64,000 nucleotides of DNA, taken from NCBI GenBank assembly GCA_036172665.1, contig CM069876.1:43059001-43123000 (forward strand), read 5' to 3'. Under the pieces are notes generated by a model that was given only the letters and a program-made list of their open reading frames with translations, had not been told where the DNA came from and did no database searches. The position numbers and the translations under genes are program-made. This stretch comes from Prosopocoilus inquinatus (taxonomy: Eukaryota; Arthropoda; Insecta; Coleoptera; Lucanidae). This document shows positions 56,230-64,000 of this stretch, one piece after another (position 1 is the stretch's first letter; the number at the start of each line of letters is the position of its first letter).

Positions 56230-57570
56230 TAATGCACAGAAAGCACTAGCGTCAAAAGATTGGTTTACCAAAGCCGGCAAAACCATGTTCGAGTTATGAA
56301 CACGCGGAGAAATAACTGTTCAAATTTAAATTATTCAAACAAAACCAAAACACAACCGCCCTCTTTGACAGTTTGCCCAAGTAATGGACAAATAACTCTC
56401 CAAACTTAAATTACTCAAACGAAACAGAAACACAACCGCACCCTTTGACAGTTTGCCCAAGTAATGGAGAAGGATGCTGTAATGGACGATTTGGGTGCGA
56501 AAACGCAAGTATCGCGTTCGAAAACTAGTCAATCGTAAATTAGGAAAATATTCGCGGAAAGAAGAAGAATACGGATGTCTGCGAGTTAGGAACATGCGAT
56601 CCCTAGAGTAAAAGCGTAATTGCTAGTGTTGGCTTTACAGAATGGAGGATGTGAACTGTCATGGGTGAAAGTAATGATGTTGCAAAGGCAACTGTAACAA
56701 TTTATTGCCCCAAAAATCAAGAAAAATTAAGGTAATGTGAACCCCTAAGGAGCGCGCCCCATTACTGTTACTCCCTAAGGAGCAGCAGATTATTTCCGTC
56801 ATGATTTTCGTGTATTTTTTTATTCCCAGTCGTGGCTATGTAAAAAAATTATTGTCATAAAAATCAAGAAAATGTAACAGATAAGAACCCCTAGGGAGTA
56901 TGGAGTGCTGAAAAGCTGAGGGGCCAACAAGAAGCTGAGGGGCGCTAAAAGCCTGGGAGAGAGAGAAAAGAACGAAATATTAGCGATGACTGAATTTTAT
57001 AACACTTTGCGCAAGTGCCCTTGCCAGTGTGTAACTTCCAATGGCTTCTTAATAATGCACAGAAGGCACTAGCGTCAAAATAGTGATTTTCCAAAGCCGG
57101 AAAAATCGTTTTCGAGTTATGTCCACGCGGAGAAATAATTCCCCAAATTGAAATTATTCAAACGAAACCAACCCACAACCGCACTCTTTGGCAGTTTGTC
57201 CAAGTAGTGGAGAAGGATGGTGTAATGGACGATGCGGGCGCGAATACGCAAGTACTACGTGCGAAAACTAGTCCATCGTAAATTAGGAAAATATTCTCGG
57301 GAAGAATACGCATGTCCGCAAGTTAAGAACGTGCGATCCCTAGAGTAAAGAAATAATAGAGAGTGTCGGCTTCACAGAATAGAGGATGCGAAGTGTCGTG
57401 GGCAAAAGCAACTGTAACAATTTATTGCCATAAAAATTAAGAAAATTCAATGTAGTGAAAAGCCCTAGGGAGCATGTCCCATTACTTTTACTCCCTAGGA
57501 AGAAGAAGTACACTCAAGATTTTCGTGACAATGGAAATTGTTTTTATTCCCGGTCGTGATTATCTAAAAT
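56230..57570. repeat. Direct duplication, copies at about 56230-56850 and 57045-57570
   Basis: Both copies share aatgcacagaargcactagc, cgcggagaaataa, agaaggatg, gtaatggacgat, gcgatccctagagtaaa and caactgtaacaatttattgc. The first copy has an extra roughly 70-bp internal repeat at about 56385-56460. Copies differ moderately by substitution. Confidence 0.7.
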
Positions 57571-59818
57571 AGTTTGATTTTTTCTGCTTTGCATTGATTT
57601 TGTTAGAAAGGTACAAAATTTCCAAAAATTGTGACGTTTAAAAAAACTTTCCCTCCAGTACCACCTCTCATAGTAATTAAACAAAATGCTGATGCTTAAC
57701 ACCCTCTATTTCGAACGTGACATGTAGACTTGTACCCATACAAAGTAAGAGTTACTTTTACTTCGTGTTTTCCAACCAATTAAATAAATCTGTATCGAAC
57801 ATCTTGCGCTGTCACCATCACCTTGGCTTACGATTAAAACCGAATTAATTTTTTTTTTTCTTCCAATCCGTCATTGTTGAAGCTGTTAATTAGCGAGCGC
57901 GCTAATTAATTCGGGCAAGGCCGCGTTCCGCCGCCACACGTTATGAGAAAAAGAGCGCGGGTCACAATTCAGAGTTTCCATTTAATTTCACTCTTACTCA
58001 ACGGTCACTTTCCTTTTTTGCGTTAAATATTCATTACCTTCGGCTTCTAATGTCACATCATGAAACGGCAGCGAGCCTCGTTAATTCTTACCGCGGACAT
58101 AAATTACGACCTGCGCGTTTTTAATAACTTGATCTGCACGTAAAAGTAGAAACGCACGATTACTTTTTTTTACTACGTGTTTTTACTTCTGTAAACATGG
58201 GTCATTTCAGATCTTTTTTGTTAAAGAAAAACAGTTCCTTACTAGTATAAACCGGGAAATTCCGGACAGCTTGCAGTGGTAAAAATCATAAAAGCGAAAT
58301 CGACTTCCTAACAGATTTGATGGGCGTCGCACAGGGAAACAATGTTTAATAAAAGTTAAAAAGCGAAAACAAACATTCGTGCGGTTTAAACAATTGTATT
58401 TTAAGATGCGCATGTCCGTCTGAAATGTTGCGAGCTTTGCTAATAAACTAAATTATTTTATTTTACGACATAAACTTCTACGTTGCTTCGAACCGCCAGA
58501 CTTAGTGCGCCCCTGAACGCTCGTCGATATGTCGAGCATTCAAAACGTATAAGAATAAGTAATTCAATTAGTAAACAGTGTTACCAACATGTAAATAAAA
58601 AAAAAAAAACATGAACACATAATAACCTCTAACTCTACTCTTTCTGCGCCTAAAAAAAAAAAAAAAAAAAAATGTAATTGTACTTTTATTTTTAGACCGT
58701 CGCGTCGGCGAGAAGAAATGATTAAATTAATATAAAGTTCTTAAAATCCAAAGCATTTGCAAAATTTGAATGAACCCCCCTCCTGAGATGAAACTAAAAG
58801 ACCTAGGCGACTGTCGAGGGAAGCCGCACTAGAGGCTAGAAATCTCGGCTATAGCCGAAGTATCATAAAACTGAGGGCATTATTTGATAGTCACCGGATG
58901 TTACGTGTGCTTTACAAAGGGGCATTCACAACGACGCTTAAAGCCCCGTAATCCAGTTGCAGCTTCAACACGGTTTGCTTCCTTTAGATAAAAAGAATAA
59001 AATATTCCCATAATTATTACGAATTATTAATCCTCTGGCGATGGCGTACAAATAAGCTATAGTCTCTAGTTTTCCTGATTACTTTAAAATTAAATGAATT
59101 CAAAACAATACGGAAAGGGGAAACGCGAAATCCAATCAATTTATTGCAACGAATCAAGAAATTCAAATTTCGCCGAAAACAAAACGTCGTTGCTAATAAA
59201 ATAATAATAATTATCATAAATTGTTACGTAAATAAATCTTAATCAAACAATAAAATAAAAAAAATCCCTAATTATAATTAATCTTATAGAAATCTAACGC
59301 GGATGAAGAAGATATTTAATTACGATTGTTTGATTAAGAAATAACGCCAATTAAATAGACATTTGAAAAGTGAAATTAAATACATGTAAATTATTATTAG
59401 AAAGTTTACCGTTTACAATCAGAATGAAAAGTAATGTCTCCACGAGGAAAAGTTTAATTGCACCCCTAATCACTTCAGATCACCATATAGTGAGTACAAT
59501 GCGGGAGGCATGCGTTGAGTGTTATGGCCGCTAGTTTGTTATGCTGATCAGAATGTATGATCAGACCACACACTTGCATGGAGGAGACATTATTGTTTAA
59601 TCTGCCTGTACATTACGTCGTTTGTTGCTAGGAATTTATTGCCGCTACTCTTCTTGATGGATGAGAGGAGAAGTGGAGAAGATAAAATTTCCATCAAGTT
59701 TAATGTCTCATTTCACTTAGAATTACAGATTTTAATGTGCAGTCAATTAAACTTGTAATGATTTATAAATAATAATAGTTTAGATTAGGCCCAATTAAGC
59801 ATACATACATAAACATCA
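57571..59818. other. Intergenic DNA with no supported gene
   Basis: A GC-richer patch with TAATTA motifs at 57880-58140 could be regulatory. A poly-A run lies at about 58651-58670. No coding region or RNA gene recognised. Confidence 0.4.
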
Positions 59819-60010
59819 ATACAGTTTTTTTAATCTTGAACCGGACAGAATTATGAAGGGAAAACACTCAACGTTTCGGTATAGATTTATAGCTTCGTCC
59901 TGACGACGCTAGATTTATAGCTTCGTCCTGACGACGCTATAAGTCTATACCGAAACGTTGAGTGTTTTCCCTTCATAATTCTGTCCGGTTTGAGATTAAA
60001 AAAACTTTGT
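59819..60010. mobile_element. Foldback MITE, ACCGGACAGAATTATGA ends (copy 1)
   Basis: aaccggacagaattatgaag and aacactcaacgtttcggtat at the left are inverted at the right (cgaaacgttgagtgttttcc, then ataattctgtccggttt). The centre has two direct copies of agatttatagcttcgtcctg. It is non-coding. Related elements are at 60211-60396 and 26021-26140. Confidence 0.8.
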
Positions 60011-60210
60011 ACTTACAATTTTCATCTGACAAGAACCAACTTCAAATACAGTTTTCGTTTTTATATTAAATCTACATTTTAAAAATCTGCACTGAAGCCT
60101 TACATTTCTGTGTAAATGACCTTGAATCTGATTCTGGTATTATTGAGAAATAAAAATGAATAATAATATATCAATTGAAGTCGACTCTTGTCCGTTGAAA
60201 ATTGTAGAAA

Positions 60211-60396
60211 ATGTTTTTTAAGCTTTAACCGGACAGAATTATAATTAGAAATAACACTCAAAGTTTCACTATCACTTGACAGCTTCGTCAGGAAGCTATC
60301 AATCTATGGTGAAAGTTGATGAAGGTGTCAATGGTTAGTGAAACGTTGAGTGCTATTTTTAGTCATAATTTTGCTTGGTTAAAGCTTAAAAACCAT
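60211..60396. mobile_element. Foldback MITE, ACCGGACAGAATTATGA ends (copy 2)
   Basis: tttaagctttaaccggacag at the left is inverted as ttgcttggttaaagcttaaa at the right. The interior has cactcaaagtttcactat and gtgaaacgttgagtg. It is more diverged than copy 1, 200 bp away. Confidence 0.75.
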
Positions 60397-60559
60397 TTGT
60401 CAATATTAACAATAACAAGGCAACAAATTGCATCATTACTTGAATACGAAACGAAACTAAATAAGTGAAGAAAGCAAGAAATAAATAAATCAAAACAAAT
60501 TATTAGTTATTATGATATGAGAGAAGAAAAACAATGATTTCAGAAATCAGAAATAAAAA

Positions 60560-60770
60560 AAAAACAGCGATGTCAACAAGGTTGTAAAAACTCCCCTCGA
60601 TATCCCTCCAATCTAAGCTGAGTTGACCGAAAACCGCCAATTACAGCTGTTCCGATTTCAGTCGCACGTTTGGTAAACATTTTAGAATACGGTTGACATT
60701 GCTGACAGGAACAGCAAAGAACCAGGTGCCAAACCAGATGATGATACTGAAACCAAATCAAGCTTTCTTT
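60560..60770 (-). pseudogene. Possible degraded exon, membrane-like translation
   Basis: On the minus strand a tttggtttcag acceptor-like site is followed by a frame reading SIIIWFGTWFFAVPVSNVNR and on to LKSEQL, then one TAA, then LAVFGQLSLDWRDIEGSFYN in the same frame. The hydrophobic start suggests a transmembrane segment. I cannot assign a family; a decayed chemoreceptor exon is one guess. It could equally be chance. Confidence 0.15.
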
Positions 60771-61100
60771 TTAGTAAGAAAAAAGACAAAGCAGAAGTGA
60801 AATAGTAAAATTGAAAACGAAATCGAAAGAAACAGAATCAGAATTTAAAAAAAAATGAAAGAGTAACGAAACTGACGGGAAATGTAAACAATAACAAGTA
60901 TAAGAAGAAGAAGCAGCGGAAGATTAGGAAAGTAAATAAAAGGAATCAAACGGGAAGAGGTCAGTCAATCAAATAAACAAAGTTTGGCCGCCAAAAATTT
61001 GGTCACCAAAAAAGGTGTCTGAGTTAAGAGAGGTAAGCAAGAAAAGGAGGAGAGAAAAGAAAAGTATGAATACAGCACTTAATTAGGTTAAATTGAGTAA
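60771..61100. other. Purine-rich DNA with no supported gene
   Basis: The plus strand is A/G-rich. No gene, RNA or clear repeat before the tandem block that follows. Confidence 0.4.
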
Positions 61101-61560
61101 AGAAAGAAAAGATAAAAAAAGATTGACTGAAGACAGATGAGTAAAAAAATGTTGGCGGCAAGAAAAGTAAGGAAGAAAACGGGGGGGGGGGAAAGAAAAG
61201 AAAAGAAGGAATGCAGCTGACAATTCAGCTAAACGAAGGAAGTAGAGAGAGCTCAAACGATTAGCTAAAGACAGGCGAGAAAGAAAATGTCAGGGACAAG
61301 AAAATTAAGGAAGAAAACGACGAGGGAAGAAAAAAGAAAAAAAAAGGATTGCAGCTCATAATTCAGTTAAATGGAGAAAGTAGGGAGAGCTCAAACGATT
61401 AACTAAAGATACGCGAGAAAGAAAATGGAGCAAGAAAGTTAAGGAAGAAAACGACGAGGTTAAAAGAAAAGAAAAGATGGAATTGAGTTAAACGGAGGAA
61501 GAAGGAGAAGCGCTCAAAACGATTACCTGAAGACAGACGAGAAAGAAAATGTCTGTCTCT
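61101..61560. repeat. Purine-rich tandem repeat, 4 copies of 120-140 bp
   Basis: The segment gattarctaaagacaggcga, then gaaagaaaatg, occurs at about 61122 (diverged), 61259, 61398 and 61519. Units also share aaggaagaaaacgacgaggg and a gctcaaacgatta lead-in. A G10 run lies near 61182. Confidence 0.65.
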
Positions 61561-61639
61561 TGCGCATTGAGTCTTACATTCACCTGCCGTCGGAACACCT
61601 CTTTATATCTGCCACCTTCTTGAGATCTAAATCTAAACT

Positions 61640-63010
61640 GAACTGGAACTCATATCACTGAAGCCAAATTGATCAGTTTTAGACCCTGCCTCAGCACGAC
61701 CTACTGAACTTACAATTAGACCAACAGTACCTTCAGAGTTTCCAAATTTTATTCATACAATCTCCCCGTCGTCAGAGCCTTCAAATTTAATCTAAATCGC
61801 ACTTGAATCACTCGTAGCGCATTGATTAGTTTTAGATCTCTTAGTTCAATTCGATCGAATCTAAAGCGGTTATCATTTTGGAGCCTTCAAGTTTTATTTG
61901 AGAAGCATGTATGTGTTAAAAACTTATAAGAAACACCATTTCATCTAAAAGGAAATCAAATCGGTAGCAGTAGTTAGCGTAACACATCTAATTTGACCGA
62001 ATTTAGATCGGAAAAGCTTCAAATTTGATTCAGAGAACATTAGAATTCCGATTTTAGATTGACAATAGGTTTGTGATCTTCAAATTGTAATTGTTAATCG
62101 CCCATGTGATTAAAAACTAATATCGAGCCTTAATTCAATCTAAATCGAACTTGAACCGCTCAAGATGAATTGATCAGCTTTAGATTTTGTCTTAATACGG
62201 TCGAATACCGCTAAGTTTAGATCAACAATAGCTTCCGATCTTCAAACTGAATTGGTTAATTGGTAATTCAATCTAAATCAAGGTTGAACCGCTCAATGTG
62301 AGCTGATCAGTTTTAGATTTTAGCTTAACACGTTTCAATTCGGCTAAATTTAGATGAAAAATAGGTTCTTAAATTTTTTTTCTCGTTGAACGTCATTAAA
62401 AAAAGACTAATTTAGAGCCGCAATTAGTCTAAATCGAACTTGAACCGCTGAATGTGAATTGATCAGTTTTAGATATTAGTTTAACACGTTTTAATTCAAC
62501 TAAATTTAGATCAAAAATAACTAAGAGTCTCTAATTTTTTATTTCGTTGAACGTCTACTTCATTAAAAACATCTAATACAGAGCCGCAATTAATCTAAAT
62601 CGAACTTGAACAGCTCTCAATGTGAATTGATCAGTTTTAGATTTTGACTTGATATGTTCGAATTCCGCTAAATTTAGATCACCAATAGCTTCAGAAGCTT
62701 CAAATTGTATTGGTTAAACGTCCACGTCGCGTCGTTGGAAGTTAATATCGACTCTCAATTCAATCTAATTTAAATCAAACTTGAACGGCTCAATGTGAAT
62801 TGATCAGTTTTAGATCTCAGCTGCTTAACATGTTTTAATTCGACTAAATTTAGATCAAAAATAGCTACAGAGTCTTTAATTTTTTTTTTTCGTTGAACGT
62901 TAACCTCATAAAAAAACTGAGCCGCAATTAACCTAAATCGATTTTGAACCACTCAATGTGAATTGATCAGTTTTAGAACTTACCTTAGCACTTATTTAGT
63001 CGACCATCTT
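61640..63010. repeat. Tandem array, period about 160 bp, about 9 copies
   Basis: gtgaattgatcagttttaga-like markers recur at about 61669, 61826, 62170, 62306, 62459, 62627, 62800 and 62963. Units contain aatctaaatcgaacttgaac, ttcgactaaatttagatcaa and cgttgaacgt. The gap of 344 bp between 61826 and 62170 equals two units, where a copy is strongly diverged. Confidence 0.8.
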
Positions 63011-64000
63011 TAGGCTAACTTTAGCTACGTTGTACAGGGTGTTCCGGACTATTGAAAAAATGCGAAAATTTAAATTCATTTTATTAAGAAAACATCTTAA
63101 CCAAGTATAAGTTTTCATTCTAATTTCTAATTTTAATCATAAGATAATCAACTTTAGACCAGAAAAAAGGGGCAAGAGAGGTAAGGACGGGGAAAGACAA
63201 AAAACGTAACTCGCAAATAAGTTGAAAGGAAATCTAAAGCAGGCAAACATAAAACAATTATCTGATGACAGATTAGAAGCAAAATGGAAACAACAAGACG
63301 GGAGAAATAACAAAGAAAAGGAAAGGAAAACAAAAAAATACGAGCGAGAAGGAGGCACGGATTTGACAAAGAAAGAAAACTTAAAGTTACATTCTCTCCA
63401 ATAACTTTACACCTAAAAGGTTAAGATTGACAGCACCGTAGCCAGGGGGGCTTGCGCCGGGGGCATAGATCCGAAAGGGCGCAACCGTAAACGCCCGGAA
63501 AATCGATCTTATATTTTATTCGAAAGTTTAATTTAGTTTCTGATTCAAGACTTATCTGTTTCATTTCAATATAAATTTCCCAGTAGATAAGAACTGGACA
63601 GGAAACGTTACAGTCTAAACAACAATTTAAGATCGCATTACCCGTAGAAACCGTGCGAATACGTCTCCGTTCCGTGCCGTGCTAAATTAATTTTAAAACT
63701 TAAAATTAAAGTTGCCCCTACGTTAGGCGGCCTTGGTAGTGCCTGTGGTTAAGCGAGGAGAGGTCGTAGTTTTTAATATAAACAACAATTAGGCACTGCG
63801 ACTAGAAAGAATGCAAAATTAATAAGTGTCCACCTAAACCTCGTTTTGGCATAGCAGTTTAACGCCCTAGAAACTCCCTCACATGTTTTACACGCTATGA
63901 AACCCAACCTCGATGCCCAGAATCTAATCGAAGACCCCCAGGGCGTCCTAGGGTCTCTGTTACTCCGTTCTGCCTAAAAGGTATTGTCACGAGTTGGTCG
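63011..64000. other. Intergenic DNA with scattered repeat-like motifs
   Basis: gtacagggtgttccggacta at 63033 resembles motifs elsewhere in the window. accgtagccaggggggctt at about 63435 looks like a transposon end. Near 63951, agggtctctgttac matches the end of the AGAGACCCT family and may start another copy beyond the window. No gene is supported. Confidence 0.35.

Larger units (their letters stand above)
54288..57562. mobile_element. Possible large composite TIR element
   Basis: ttcacaaccgggat at 54293 and attcccggtcgtgatta at about 57545 are inverted and resemble the ends of the element at 39979-40289. A second right-type end (attcccagtcgtggcta) lies at about 56822. Between them are tandem repeats, a duplicated segment and a foldback insertion, with no transposase seen. 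The match at the left is about 45 bp, at the right shorter, so the outer limits are tentative. Confidence 0.4.

Noticed and set aside
58640..58672. Poly-A run as the tail of a retroposed mRNA
   Set aside because: No coding sequence or 3' UTR-like signal precedes it and no target duplication was seen. A simple homopolymer is enough.

Overview
This window looks like nuclear DNA from an insect, most likely a beetle. That is inferred from the style of the DNA, not from a database match. It is AT-rich, has no operons or bacterial features, and is packed with short inverted-repeat transposons and diverged tandem arrays. Its one convincing gene is a spliced, plus-strand structural cuticular protein with GT-AG introns, one of only 53 nt. 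Nothing supports tRNA, rRNA or CRISPR features.

The gene occupies about 32.3-49.6 kb. I join five exons: 32302-32357 (MLLQ only), 40389-40475, 40888-40985, 44797-44962 and 45016-49038. The predicted product is 1461 aa. It has a signal peptide (residues 1-18), a Rebers-Riddiford chitin-binding domain (about 36-95), a long Gln/Asn-rich region, a Pro/Val/Lys-rich region with ten PYPV motifs (about 1040-1305) and a Tyr/Pro-rich tail. All splice phases agree. The first exon splits the signal peptide after residue 4, as in many insect cuticle genes, but it is the least certain exon.

Upstream (0-32 kb) is gene-free as far as I can see. It holds a 206-bp dimeric tandem array (10.9-12.2 kb), an A-rich then T-rich block (14.4-16.7 kb), a second T-rich block (18.3-19.6 kb), and a tandem array (21.4-22.6 kb) whose 78-bp subunit reads in frame as the VPQGSxLGPLL motif of a non-LTR reverse transcriptase. 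It also has several foldback or TIR elements (3.1, 5.9, 20.3, 23.3, 24.9, 27.0, 27.2 and 28.6 kb), a possible solo LTR (7.95-8.35 kb), and a roughly 326-bp tandem array of hairpins (30.2-32.0 kb) ending about 0.3 kb before the proposed transcription start.

The gene's introns carry their own arrays: about 183 bp at 33.6-34.6 kb, about 163 bp at 37.7-38.9 kb and about 213 bp at 41.4-43.9 kb.

Downstream (49.6-64 kb) is again gene-poor. A 3.3-kb segment (54.3-57.6 kb) has ends resembling those of a small TIR element in intron 1. It contains four 360-420-bp repeats and a duplicated segment. One copy of the duplicate carries a 231-bp foldback insertion and the other is an empty site. Two more foldback elements lie at 59.8-60.4 kb, and a 160-bp array at 61.6-63.0 kb. 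Most other open frames are low-complexity or repeat-derived and I treat them as non-coding.
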